This document shows, piece by piece, positions 27,587 to 35,191 of a DNA stretch of 64,000 nucleotides. The stretch's first letter is position 1. The number at the start of each line of letters is the position of its first letter. Source of the stretch: Gilichinskyi gelida (GTDB lineage: Bacteria; Acidobacteriota; Thermoanaerobaculia; Gp7-AA8); contig JBBPII010000011.1 in NCBI GenBank assembly GCA_038040385.1, positions 170,011-234,010 on the forward strand. The letters run 5' to 3'. The notes beneath the pieces are model-generated. The model was not told where the DNA came from. It did no database searches and saw only the letters and a program-made list of their open reading frames with translations. The position numbers and the translations under genes are program-made.

Positions 27587-28425
27587 GACATGCCCGTCAC
27601 CCAGCACGTATGACACGCGCCGTGCGCCAGCGGAAACGGCCGCAACGTCTCGGCGATCGAATTTCCCATCCGCGCGTCGTCCGCGTCGATCAGTATCGGG
27701 CAGACGTAGACGCCCTTGCTGGTGACCATGCGGCAGGTCGAGCATTGCAGGACGCCGGCGTCCGCGTCGCTCAGTGTCTCGATGCGCTCCCAGTCCGCGT
27801 ACGCGCGCGTGCGCGACGCCTCGGCGCCGATGCGGAATAGCGGCAGTACTTTGAGCCGCGGCCTGTCGAAGCCGAACGAGCGAATCAGCTCCAGAAACCG
27901 CGCCCGTCCGTCGGATGACGCGATCCCTTCCGCCGCCTCGGTCACCGTGATCGACGGGTTGATGCCTTCTTCCGCCAGGTTGCGCAACCCGATCATCACC
28001 CGCTCCCACACCCCCGCCCCGCGGATGGCGTCGTGCGTCGCGGCGTCGAAGCCATCGAGGCTGACGCGGATGTCGAGCGAGTACTCGCTGCCGTCCGCCA
28101 GCTCGCGGAGCTGCCGGCAGATCTCCCTGCGCAGCAGCATGCCGTTGGTGAGCACGGTGGCGGGGCCCTGCCTCAGCGTCGCGGCGAGGATGGGGATCAT
28201 GTCGCGGTTGAGGAACGGCTCGCCGCCGGTGAAGTAGTACTCGCGCACGCCCAGCTCGCGCGCCTCGGCCAGGCGGATCTCGACGTCGGCGAGCGACAGC
28301 ATCTCGTGCGAGTGGTTCTTCGGAGAGCATGAGATGAAGCAGTGCGTGCAGGTGATGTTGCAAATCGTCCCCGCCACCTGAAACCAGAGGGTGTCGAGAG
28401 ACATCATCGGAACGTGGGCAGTCAT
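27574..28425 (-). CDS. Radical SAM enzyme with C-terminal cysteine motif
   Basis: 283 residues. The [4Fe-4S]/SAM motif CxxxCxxC is CNITCTHC at residues ~22-29, followed by FISCSPKNH. Further family marks: YYFTGGEPFLN (GGE motif binding SAM), TVLTNGMLL and IRVSLDGFDAATHDAIRG. The C-terminal region (LQCSTCRMVTSKGVYVCPIL, ACHTCWVTGMSC) has the spacing of SPASM/twitch-type auxiliary cluster ligands. Start ATG overlaps the FAD oxidoreductase stop as ATGA. The closest theme is SPASM-type enzymes modifying peptides or small molecules; substrate unknown. Confidence 0.85.
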   Translation of the reverse strand: MTAHVPMMSLDTLWFQVAGTICNITCTHCFISCSPKNHSHEMLSLADVEIRLAEARELGVREYYFTGGEPFLNRDMIPILAATLRQGPATVLTNGMLLRREICRQLRELADGSEYSLDIRVSLDGFDAATHDAIRGAGVWERVMIGLRNLAEEGINPSITVTEAAEGIASSDGRARFLELIRSFGFDRPRLKVLPLFRIGAEASRTRAYADWERIETLSDADAGVLQCSTCRMVTSKGVYVCPILIDADDARMGNSIAETLRPFPLAHGACHTCWVTGMSCTT

Positions 28426-29561
28426 AGCGAGTCGAGAATCGTCTCCAGTTGAAGTAGTCCGGTCTGCAGCAGAAACGTGCGGCTCCGGCCGTACGCGCGC
28501 GCGCCGACGAAGTAGTAACCCGGCTCGCCCGTCGCGAAGTCTTCCTCCGCCACACTGGGAACGCAGAGGCAGTCGGTGATCTTCGAAATGGCGCGGTAGA
28601 GCCGCGCGCCGCCTTCCGTGACCGGCGAGATCTCCAGCGCCAGCTCGCTCGCGTAGTCGCTCGCCGGACGGTAGCCGGTGAGCGCGACGACGGCGTCGAC
28701 CTCGGTGCGGCGGTTGCCGGTCAGCCCGACATCGATGTGACCGTTGTTTCGCGCGACGCTCTCCACCATCGCCCGCCGCTCCACCCGCACCTCCGACGCC
28801 AGCTCGTTGGCGGCCGCAACGACGCGCTGCCGCTCCGGCAGCGGATCGTTCGCGATCTCCTCGCACGGGCGGCCGTTCGCCGTGCGGACCGCCCACGTCA
28901 CCTCCGCACCGGCGTCGCGCAGCACGGCGAGCGCGTTCGCGGCGGAGTGTCCGTGGCCGACGAGCAGCACGCGCTTGCCGCGCAGCTCCTCGCGCCGCGC
29001 ATGCAGTTCGCCGAGGGTGCGAATGGCGTCGACGCGCCCTTCGCCGCGGGAGGCGTACGGCAGCGGCACCGCCGTGCTGCCCGTTGCGTCGAGGATGACG
29101 TCGGCTTCGAGCACGTCGTCCGCGTCAGTCAGAACGCGAAACGGACGCTCGGCGCGCAGCGGATGTCCCGCGTAGTCCGTGCGTGTCAATCCACGGCGGC
29201 TGACGGACACCACGCGCGTGTGCGTGCGCACATCGAGCTTCGCCGCGGCCGGCACGAGCACGCGGTCGGCGAATTCGGGGCCGGTGAGCAGATCGTCAGG
29301 AGCGCCGGCGTCCTCGCCGGCTGGCGCGGCGGCGTCTCGCCGCCGGGACGGCGGCGGTCCAGCCGGCGGGACGCCGGCGCTCCAATTCATCCGCAGCGGC
29401 GTGAAGAAGCGCGTAGGACCCCACCGTCGCAGCGACGCGCCGACTTCGTCGCGCTCGAGGACGATGACGTCGAAGCCGCGGTCGCGCGCGCCGAGCGCCG
29501 CCGCCAGTCCGATCGGGCCCGCGCCGATGACGATTACTCGCTTCGCGCGACCGTGTTGCAT
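28422..29561 (-). CDS. FAD-dependent NAD(P)-binding oxidoreductase
   Basis: 379 residues. An N-terminal Rossmann FAD site VIVIGAGPIGLAAALGARDRG with VLERDEVGASLRRWGP, and a second dinucleotide site KRVLLVGHGHSAANALAVL, give the thioredoxin-reductase/flavin-monooxygenase architecture. ILDATGS and VALTGYRP are the conserved ATG-type motifs. No CxxC redox pair is seen, so it is not a disulfide reductase of the TrxB type. A ~28-residue palindrome-derived insertion (SAGVPPAGPPPSRRRDAAAP) lies after TPLRMN. Overlaps both neighbours, so it is part of an operon. Confidence 0.85.
   Translation of the reverse strand: MQHGRAKRVIVIGAGPIGLAAALGARDRGFDVIVLERDEVGASLRRWGPTRFFTPLRMNWSAGVPPAGPPPSRRRDAAAPAGEDAGAPDDLLTGPEFADRVLVPAAAKLDVRTHTRVVSVSRRGLTRTDYAGHPLRAERPFRVLTDADDVLEADVILDATGSTAVPLPYASRGEGRVDAIRTLGELHARREELRGKRVLLVGHGHSAANALAVLRDAGAEVTWAVRTANGRPCEEIANDPLPERQRVVAAANELASEVRVERRAMVESVARNNGHIDVGLTGNRRTEVDAVVALTGYRPASDYASELALEISPVTEGGARLYRAISKITDCLCVPSVAEEDFATGEPGYYFVGARAYGRSRTFLLQTGLLQLETILDSL
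29299..29383. repeat. GGAGCGCCGGCG palindromic repeat inside the FAD oxidoreductase
   Basis: Arms GGAGCGCCGGCGTCCTCGCCGGC and AGCCGGCGGGACGCCGGCGCTCC with nested GGCGGCGTC / GACGGCGGC. Same family as 17002-17103; read in frame by the gene. Confidence 0.83.
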
Positions 29562-29863
29562 GCCTGCACCCAATGCGCGATCGTGCCGCCGCCGCGAATC
29601 ACCGCCGCGACGTTCACCGCCTCGGCCATCTCCTCCGGCGTGATCCCCGACTCCGTGCATGCCGAGGCGTACGAGTCGATGCAGTACGGCTCCTGAATGG
29701 CGAAGGCCACGGCAAGCGCGATCAGCTTCTTCGTCTTCTCGTCGAGTGCGCCTTTCTCCATGGTGGTCGAGTACCACTTGAGGAAGAGGTCGAACAGTTT
29801 CGGATTGGTGCGCGCGATCTCGCCGAAGCGGGCGAGGTCCTCGGACATGTAGTAGCTCGGCAT
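29534..29863 (-). CDS. AhpD-like / carboxymuconolactone decarboxylase-fold protein (arsenosugar-associated peroxidase-like type)
   Basis: 109 residues from ATG at 29863 behind GGGAGGG. The all-helical CMD fold shows the redox motif EPYCIDSYASACTESG, with the first Cys in the AhpD position, and the C-terminal VAAVIRGGGTIAHW. Overall order (SEDLARFGEIARTNPKLFDL, KTKKLIALAVAFAIQEPYC) matches small peroxidase-like proteins described beside arsenosugar biosynthesis genes. It could act as a thiol peroxidase or a shuttle for a reactive intermediate. Its 3' end overlaps the FAD oxidoreductase start by 28 bp. Confidence 0.8.
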   Translation of the reverse strand: MPSYYMSEDLARFGEIARTNPKLFDLFLKWYSTTMEKGALDEKTKKLIALAVAFAIQEPYCIDSYASACTESGITPEEMAEAVNVAAVIRGGGTIAHWVQACNTVARSE

Positions 29864-29897
29864 GAGCCCTCCCAAAATGCGAGTGGAGCGGCGGGCT

Positions 29898-30521
29898 TCA
29901 GCCCGCCGGCGGAGGGCGAATGGTGTGGCCGCGATTCGGTCGCAGGGCAACGACGGCCATCGGAACGTCGGCCAACGGCAAACCGTCAACAGCGAACGAA
30001 TCGATATCGCTGGAAACCTCGAGCACGATCAGCGAACCGAAGTACGCGCGGCACCTCTGGAGTACATCGCGCTGTCGCGGCTCGATCGTCGACAGCAGTT
30101 CCCGCTCCGGCGCGCGCAACGCGATGAGATTGATGCCGCCGTCGCGCGCCGGCACGACCACGGCTCGCGCGTGCGCGAGAGCGGCGAACACATCGGCATT
30201 CGGTAGAGGAGCATCGATGCCGGTGATGACCACTTCGTCGAAGCCGAGCGCGAAGGCGGCCTCGGCCGTCAACGCCAGCCGCTCGCCGAACGTCGTGCCG
30301 GACTGATCGATGTACAACCGATTGACTTCAGGGAGGATCGCATCGAAGCGGGCCCGAGCGTCCGATGCGCAGGCGATGATCGGCGTGGCATCGACGCGTG
30401 GCGCCGTACGCAGCCATGCCGAGGCGATGTGATGGAACAGCGATGCGAACCGCACCGGCAAGCCCTTGACCGCCGCCTCGACTTCCGGCGCGCGCGCAAA
30501 AATGACGATCGCGCGTGACAT
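29898..30521 (-). CDS. DUF2064 / CofC-like glycosyl- or nucleotidyltransferase fold protein
   Basis: 207 residues. MSRAIVIFARAPEVEAAVKG at the N-terminus, DQSGTTFGERLALTAEAAF and the VVITGIDAPLPNADVFAAL segment (a D-x-P variant of the usual GSDxP) are the DUF2064 pattern, a GT-A fold related to CofC and MobA; members in arsenosugar loci are annotated as glycosyltransferases. The PARDGGINLIALRAP stretch is the usual DGGY.LIGL block with substitutions. First gene of the minus-strand cluster. A palindrome arm encodes the last residues (RPPPAG). Confidence 0.7.
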   Translation of the reverse strand: MSRAIVIFARAPEVEAAVKGLPVRFASLFHHIASAWLRTAPRVDATPIIACASDARARFDAILPEVNRLYIDQSGTTFGERLALTAEAAFALGFDEVVITGIDAPLPNADVFAALAHARAVVVPARDGGINLIALRAPERELLSTIEPRQRDVLQRCRAYFGSLIVLEVSSDIDSFAVDGLPLADVPMAVVALRPNRGHTIRPPPAG

Positions 30522-30550
30522 GAAGGTCAGTCTAATAGAATGCGTCGCGG

Positions 30551-31801
30551 ATGCGGCTCAACGTCACCAGTGAGATCGGGCGGTTGAAGAGCGTGCTGGT
30601 GCATCTCCCGGGGCGCGAGATCGACGTCATGGTCCCGCCGATGATGAACCAGCTCCTCTTCGACGACATCCTCTACGGCCAGGTCGCGCGCGAAGAGCAC
30701 CGCCGCTTTCAACAGATCATCCGCTTCATCGCCCCCGAGGTGGTGGAGATCCAGGACCTGCTCGAAGAGATCTTCGAAGACGAGGACGACAAGAACCGCA
30801 TCATCCGCGACTTCGTGGCGCGCACTCGCCTGCCGCGCCGCGTGGCGTCCGTGCTGCGCGAGAAGCGCCCGGCCGCGCTGGCCGAGGTGCTCATCGGCGG
30901 CATCCTGAACGAGAAGAACGGCTCGGGCGAGCTGCCGTCGTTCGATCTCGTCCCCGTCCCCAACTTCTTCTTCATGCGCGACCCGCAGGTCGTCCTCGGC
31001 GACGGCGTCGTGGTCTGCGGCATGGCCACCGAGGCGCGGCGGCGCGAGGCGCTGCTGTCGAAGTACGTTTTCCAGTACCACAGCGCGTTCCGCGACCGGA
31101 ACCTTTTCTGGGCCGACTTCACCGACGGCGCCGGCGCGGCGCCGACGATCGAGGGCGGCGACGTCCTCGTCGCCAGCCGCGAGCTGCTGCTGGTGGGACT
31201 GACGCAGCGCACGAACAAATCGGGCATCCGCCGCCTGGCGAAGTCGCTGCAGGACGCGGACGCCGGCGTGAAGACCATCATCGTCGTCGAGCTTCCGAAG
31301 CAGCGCTCGTTCATGCACCTCGACACGGTGTTCACCTTCACCAGCCGCCACGAGTGCCTGATCTATCCGCCGGTGATCCTTCCGCGCGGCAGCCAGCCGG
31401 CGACGGTGACGGTGATGGATCTGACGAAGAAGTCGATCACCCACACGCCGCAGAAGTCGCTTCTCGGCGCGCTGAAGAAAAACAAGTTCGATCTCGATCC
31501 GATCTACTGCGGCGGCAAGCGCGCGGTCGATCAGCAGCGCGAGCAATGGACCGACGGCGCGAACGCGTTCACGCTCGCGCCGGGCATCATCCTGCTTTAC
31601 GAGCGCAACGTCCGCACCGCCGAGGAGCTGGCCAAGCACGGCTATCACATCGTCTACGAGGACGATCTCCTCCTCGGACGGATGGAGCTGGAGACGTGGA
31701 CGGACAAGAAGTACGCCATCCAGGTGGCCGGCCATGAGCTGTCGCGCGCGCGCGGCGGTCCGCGCTGCATGACCATGCCGCTGGAACGCGAGGACCTGTG
31801 A
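30551..31801 (+). CDS. arcA: Arginine deiminase
   Basis: 416 residues, normal length for ADI, which hydrolyses arginine to citrulline and ammonia. Family features in order: SEIGRLKSVLVHLPGREID, FFFMRDPQVVLGDGVV (catalytic Asp), EGGDVLVAS, SFMHLDTVFTF (catalytic His), and the nucleophilic cysteine in RGGPRCMTMPLERE (C406). Its TGA overlaps a GTG of the following frame. Pairs with the carbamate kinase downstream; no ornithine carbamoyltransferase lies between or near them. Confidence 0.96.
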   Translation: MRLNVTSEIGRLKSVLVHLPGREIDVMVPPMMNQLLFDDILYGQVAREEHRRFQQIIRFIAPEVVEIQDLLEEIFEDEDDKNRIIRDFVARTRLPRRVASVLREKRPAALAEVLIGGILNEKNGSGELPSFDLVPVPNFFFMRDPQVVLGDGVVVCGMATEARRREALLSKYVFQYHSAFRDRNLFWADFTDGAGAAPTIEGGDVLVASRELLLVGLTQRTNKSGIRRLAKSLQDADAGVKTIIVVELPKQRSFMHLDTVFTFTSRHECLIYPPVILPRGSQPATVTVMDLTKKSITHTPQKSLLGALKKNKFDLDPIYCGGKRAVDQQREQWTDGANAFTLAPGIILLYERNVRTAEELAKHGYHIVYEDDLLLGRMELETWTDKKYAIQVAGHELSRARGGPRCMTMPLEREDL

Positions 31802-31814
31802 CGTGCGCAGACAC

Positions 31815-31852
31815 GTCACATCCTGAGGAGCGCAGCGACGAAGGATCTCGCT
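31815..31852. repeat. Single arm of the TCATCCTGAG repeat family
   Basis: TCACATCCTGAGGAGCGCAGCGACGAAGGATCT-like sequence between arcA and arcC without its inverted partner; a decayed or half element. Confidence 0.6.
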
Positions 31853-31857
31853 TGAGC

Positions 31858-32802
31858 ATGGACCGCAAGCTGGCCGTCGTGGCCTTCGGCGGCAACGCAT
31901 TGCTCCGTCCCGAGGATCGCGGAACGCAGGAAGAGCAGCTCGCCCGCGCCAAGCAGGCCGCGCGCTGGCTGGCCGAGATCGTCCGCGCCGGCTACCAGTT
32001 GATCGTGGTGCACGGCAACGGGCCGCAGGTCGGCAACATCCTGGTGCAGGCCGAGGAGGCGTCGACGAAGATCCCGCCGCAGTCGCTCGACGTCTGCGTG
32101 GCGCAGACCGAGGGATCGATGGGCTTCCTGCTGCAGACCGCCATCCGCAACCGGCTCGACAGCATCGGCGTCGGCGGCGACGTCGCCACCATCCTCACCG
32201 AGGTGGAGGTCGACGTGAACGACCCGGCGTTCAAGCGCCCCACGAAGCCGATCGGCCCGTTCTTCACCCGCTACCGCGCCGAGGCGCTCGAGCGCGACCT
32301 CGGATGGACCATGCGCGAGGACGCCGGGCGCGGATGGCGCCACGTCGTCCCCTCGCCGCGCCCGCTGCGCATCCTGAACATCGCCACCATCACCCACATG
32401 CTGAAAGCGGCGGAGGTGGTGATCGCCGCGGGCGGCGGCGGCATCCCCGTCGTGCGCGGCCGCGACGGGCAATGGCGCGGCGTGGAGGCGGTGATCGACA
32501 AGGACTTCGCCTCATCGCTGCTCGCCGTCGAGCTCAAGGCGGACATCTACGTCGTCCTCACCGGCGTGACGAAGGTGGCCATCGACTTCGGCAAACCGAC
32601 GCAACGGTCCATCGACCGCATGAGCGTGGAGGAAGCGCAAAAACACCTCGCCGACGGCCAGTTCCCCGCCGGCTCGATGGGCCCGAAGATCGAAGCCGCG
32701 CTCCAGTTCGTCCGCGCCAGCGGCAAGAGCGTGCTGATCACCGACGTCGACCACCTGCGCGAGGCGCTGGAGGGGCGGGAGGGGACGGTGATCGGGGCGT
32801 GA
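31858..32802 (+). CDS. arcC: Carbamate kinase
   Basis: 314 residues from ATG at 31858, as expected for the amino-acid-kinase fold enzyme that makes ATP from carbamoyl phosphate. Motifs: VVAFGGNALLRPEDRGT, VVHGNGPQVGNIL, PFFTRYRAEALERDLGW, VPSPRPLRI, VIAAGGGGIPVV and the ATP-site VEAVIDKDFASSLLAVEL with VLTGV. A GTG at 31798 overlapping the arcA stop would add 20 repeat-derived codons and is less likely. With arcA it yields ATP from arginine if an ArcB is encoded elsewhere. Confidence 0.95.
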   Translation: MDRKLAVVAFGGNALLRPEDRGTQEEQLARAKQAARWLAEIVRAGYQLIVVHGNGPQVGNILVQAEEASTKIPPQSLDVCVAQTEGSMGFLLQTAIRNRLDSIGVGGDVATILTEVEVDVNDPAFKRPTKPIGPFFTRYRAEALERDLGWTMREDAGRGWRHVVPSPRPLRILNIATITHMLKAAEVVIAAGGGGIPVVRGRDGQWRGVEAVIDKDFASSLLAVELKADIYVVLTGVTKVAIDFGKPTQRSIDRMSVEEAQKHLADGQFPAGSMGPKIEAALQFVRASGKSVLITDVDHLREALEGREGTVIGA

Positions 32803-33091
32803 TCGCCGCGAGGACATCGACGAGCAGCGCGTGCTTCGGCAGCTCGATATCGAAAAGCTCCCGTGCCCGCTTCCTATAGTCGCGCGGCGTCTCCTCGGTG
32901 ATGAAGTCGTGGAGACACGATTCGTCAGTGATCAGGCAGTCGTCGAAGTCGACCTCCAGAACCGAGGCCAGGAAATCGCGCGCGAGCGGTTCGAGGAAGC
33001 AGATCTTCTCCTGCGGCGCGCATTCGAACTTCAGGTTCTTGCCGAAGTGCTTTCCTCGGACGCCTTTGCTGAAATCGTATTCGCGCCGCAT
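32738..33091 (-). CDS. Small protein with BrnA-like YDFS-RGK N-terminal motif
   Basis: 117 residues; its ATG shares a base with the upstream stop (TGATG), so it is translationally coupled to the BrnT fusion. MRREYDFSKGVRGKHF copies the antitoxin signature of its neighbours. The following FLASVLEVDFDDCLITDESCL and ITEETPRDYRKRARELFDIE are not a family I recognise. The last ~20 residues are Pro/Arg-rich and antisense to arcC, so the end may be degenerate. Possibly an additional antitoxin or immunity-type component. Confidence 0.65.
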   Translation of the reverse strand: MRREYDFSKGVRGKHFGKNLKFECAPQEKICFLEPLARDFLASVLEVDFDDCLITDESCLHDFITEETPRDYRKRARELFDIELPKHALLVDVLAAITPRSPSPPAPPAPRAGGRRR

Positions 33092-33573
33092 CACGTGCTG
33101 GACGGTACGCGGCCCTCTCGAATCAACTCGCGCAGGGCCTCGTTCACATCTTGGCTCGTTCTGAATGCGTCGTACACATCGGGCTCGAGTGTCACACGAC
33201 AAGCAGTTCGAGGTCTGTAGTGAAGTCCGCGAACGGCATTGCTGAAGTCATACTCTGGAAGGATGTCGTCAGAGTCCCGAATCTCCATCTCACCTTTCAT
33301 GTATTTCCTCCGCTCGCTCGGCGTCGCAAGCCGTGTGTGAAAGAGTCTTCGCCTGTTGTCACGAAATGTGTAAGCGACGACCACGATTCGCCCTGCCGAT
33401 GACATTCCGACGGCGAGATAGTGATCCTCATCCAGAGACGTGAGCGGATCTTCAATTGTCGCGACCAGCGGATCGCCGAAGATCGTGTCGCCCTCGTCGA
33501 GTGATACGCCGTGCTTCGCCAGATTCTTCGCTGCTTTCACGTCGTCGAACTCCGACTCATCGTCGTCCTTCAC
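33091..33573 (-). CDS. BrnT toxin fused to BrnA/CopG-like antitoxin
   Basis: 160 residues. Residues 1-~92 are a BrnT-type ribonuclease toxin (VKAAKNLAKHGVSLDEGDTI, IFGDPLVATIEDP, AVGMSSAGRIVVVAYTFR, ATPSERRKYMKG). BrnT is normally a separate RNase whose neighbour BrnA is a ribbon-helix-helix antitoxin and autoregulator. Here, without a stop, residues ~95-160 carry that antitoxin: EYDFSNAVRGLHYRP followed by VTLEPDVYDAFRTSQDVNEA. The joint could be native or reflect a lost stop. GC content is visibly lower than in arcA-arcC. Confidence 0.8.
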   Translation of the reverse strand: MKDDDESEFDDVKAAKNLAKHGVSLDEGDTIFGDPLVATIEDPLTSLDEDHYLAVGMSSAGRIVVVAYTFRDNRRRLFHTRLATPSERRKYMKGEMEIRDSDDILPEYDFSNAVRGLHYRPRTACRVTLEPDVYDAFRTSQDVNEALRELIREGRVPSST

Positions 33574-33725
33574 ATCCCGAGGCTACCTCGGTGTTCCTGT
33601 CCGCGCCAAGCGGACGCTAATCGGAGGCTGAGGACGACTGCGGAACGTCGCCTCTGCTTTGGGGATTCGCGGCCCGCGGTAGGCATGCGCTACAACCAGT
33701 AGAGCGCGCATTGGCGAAACTCGCT

Positions 33726-34097
33726 TCATGTGGTGTGCGGCACTCGGCCCTCGTGAATCAATTCGCGTAGCGCGGCATTCACCTCTTCACTCGTCTTGAA
33801 GACGTCATACACGTCCGGCTCGAGGGTGACGCTCGCAGCAGTCAAGTCAAACTTGTGTCTTCCGCGGCGCCAGCCTTCCAGTTGGCCGTAGTCGAGAAGG
33901 TAACTGTCTTCGTCGTCGATGGGAGCGTCACAAATGATGTCCTCGCCGCTCATATATCTCCTCCGCTCGGCGGGAGTCGCCGCGTGGGCATGAATCAGCC
34001 ACGCCTCGTCGCTAAGAATGGTGTAAACCGCGAGGATCAAGCGGCGTCGCAGCGTCTCGCCGATCAGTGCAAATCGATCCTCGCGAGAGCCTCCCAC
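33726..34097 (-). CDS. N-terminally truncated BrnT fused to antitoxin-like domain
   Basis: 123 residues. It is a second copy of the BrnT-antitoxin fusion: ALIGETLRRRLILAVYTI, ATPAERRRYMSGED, then a linker and VTLEPDVYDVFKTSEEVNAA. The ~45 N-terminal residues of BrnT, including the KHGV motif, are missing and no in-frame extension is seen upstream. The toxin half is probably inactive, while the antitoxin half could still repress or neutralise. The 33574-33725 gap before it shows no gene. Confidence 0.7.
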   Translation of the reverse strand: MGGSREDRFALIGETLRRRLILAVYTILSDEAWLIHAHAATPAERRRYMSGEDIICDAPIDDEDSYLLDYGQLEGWRRGRHKFDLTAASVTLEPDVYDVFKTSEEVNAALRELIHEGRVPHTT

Positions 34098-34109
34098 AAA
34101 ACAGACATA

Positions 34110-34415
34110 TCAAGCAATCGCGATCGTGATTACCTTGCCGACTTTATCGTGCTCACCTTCAAAGAGCGTAAGCGGAAACAGGGTTACTCCCCCGCGGTGG
34201 GGGCACTTCTGAAAGTGCTCAAGCACAACCATCCGCGCGATGTCTTGCTGTGGATCCTTCGGATACCAGGTCACAGGCAACCAGTACAGCGTCTCACCGG
34301 CCGCCCTGCAGAAACCGCAGTGCAACTTCCCGCTCACTCTTCCGTTTGCGCGGCTGGTTACCTCAACCATGAATAGCCGCTGATCGCCCTCTTCCAAACC
34401 TACCTGTTCCTTCAT
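34110..34415 (-). CDS. Small hypothetical protein with possible zinc-binding cysteines
   Basis: 101 residues. LHCGFCRAAGETLYWLP has a CxxC pair and EHFQKCPHRGG a later Cys-His pair, which together could bind a metal. No family recognised. It lies directly upstream of the truncated BrnT copy on the same strand and shares the lower GC of the island. Confidence 0.6.
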   Translation of the reverse strand: MKEQVGLEEGDQRLFMVEVTSRANGRVSGKLHCGFCRAAGETLYWLPVTWYPKDPQQDIARMVVLEHFQKCPHRGGVTLFPLTLFEGEHDKVGKVITIAIA

Positions 34416-34496
34416 GACGAGCGAGATTCTACGCTTCTCGCATTACTTCTGCCGGCTTGATGGGCAACGCCGACATGGTGATGCACCAAGTGACCT

Positions 34497-34748
34497 TCAT
34501 TGAGGATCGTAGGTCACCGTCGTAAGCCACGCGCTAAGCGCATCTGCGAATCCCGGAATGGCAGCTTCCAGTCTCGGGACATCGGCTACGGTGATCGGTG
34601 CCGCCAGGTACCACTCGATAACGTCGTCAATCTCAACTTCTTCACCGGGCGGCGCATCCCTGTTCGCCTCAATGACGCGCTGTTGCAGGCTACGAATAAG
34701 AAAGTCGGGCACCTCGATTTGCAGCCACTTTCGCGTGTTCAAGCTCAC
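34497..34748 (-). CDS. Small hypothetical protein, possible antitoxin-like
   Basis: 83 residues. LQIEVPDFLIRSLQQRVIEA, then VEIDDVIEWYLAAPITVADV: a short strand followed by helices, similar in layout to ribbon-helix-helix proteins. Divergent from the XRE regulator with 69 bp between starts. Function not assigned. Confidence 0.55.
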   Translation of the reverse strand: MSLNTRKWLQIEVPDFLIRSLQQRVIEANRDAPPGEEVEIDDVIEWYLAAPITVADVPRLEAAIPGFADALSAWLTTVTYDPQ

Positions 34749-34770
34749 GAGTCACCTCTGCCGTATCATA

Positions 34771-34807
34771 AACATCGTTATGTGACAATCTAGGTTCAAC
34801 ATCGTTA
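34771..34807. promoter_or_regulatory. Direct repeat in the divergent promoter region, possible operator
   Basis: AACATCGTTA occurs at 34771-34780 and again at 34798-34807, 27 bp apart, between the divergent 83-residue gene and the XRE regulator. Position and spacing (close to three helical turns less a few bases) suggest binding of the regulator to one DNA face. Confidence 0.35.
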
Positions 34808-34817
34808 AGATGCAAGA

Positions 34818-35048
34818 GTGACCCGAAAAAAGTTTCGCCGGCCGGAGGCTGTAAGGTTCGGCGGTACCGTTCGTCGGCTTCGGGAACTGCAAGGTTTGAC
34901 GCAGGAAGACTTGGGCGATCTTGCCGAGATCAGCGCGACTTACGTCGGGTTTATCGAGCGTGGCGACAGCGTGCCCACGCTCACCATAGTTCTGCAAATT
35001 GCCAAGGCGTTGAAAGTTAAGCCGGGTGAACTTCTCGGGGACTTCTGA
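34818..35048 (+). CDS. XRE-family helix-turn-helix regulator
   Basis: 76 residues from GTG. A single HTH_3 domain: FGGTVRRLRELQGLTQEDLG, DLAEISATYVGFIERGDSVP, TLTIVLQIAKALKVKPGELL. Such proteins bind operator DNA as dimers and often control adjacent island or toxin-antitoxin genes. It runs opposite to the neighbouring genes, next to the last attC-like site. Confidence 0.88.
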   Translation: MTRKKFRRPEAVRFGGTVRRLRELQGLTQEDLGDLAEISATYVGFIERGDSVPTLTIVLQIAKALKVKPGELLGDF

Positions 35049-35061
35049 TCGCGCACGGTCC

Positions 35062-35183
35062 GGCTAAAGTTCCTTCGCTCAGGCGCGTGCGGCCTCTCGG
35101 TTCCGGCAACGCGACGCACGCCGCGCTGAAACGAGGCGCGGAAGCGCCGGGCCACGCGTGTCGCCTGCTGCGAAGAGTTGGGC
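35062..35183 (-). repeat. attC-like site 1
   Basis: Minus strand: R'' GCCCAAC (35183-35177), arm CTTCGCAGCAGGCG..CGTGGCC pairing with GGCCGCACG..CGCCTGAGCGAAG, R' TTTAGCC (35068-35062, first base departs from GTTRRRY). The R'' box lies nine bases after the stop codon of the 35192-36061 gene. Confidence 0.65.
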
Positions 35184-35191
35184 CGCCGACA

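Noticed and set aside
26798..30521. Complete arsenosugar biosynthesis locus
   Set aside because: No ArsM-type methyltransferase or ArsS radical SAM protein is encoded; the radical SAM protein present has different motifs.
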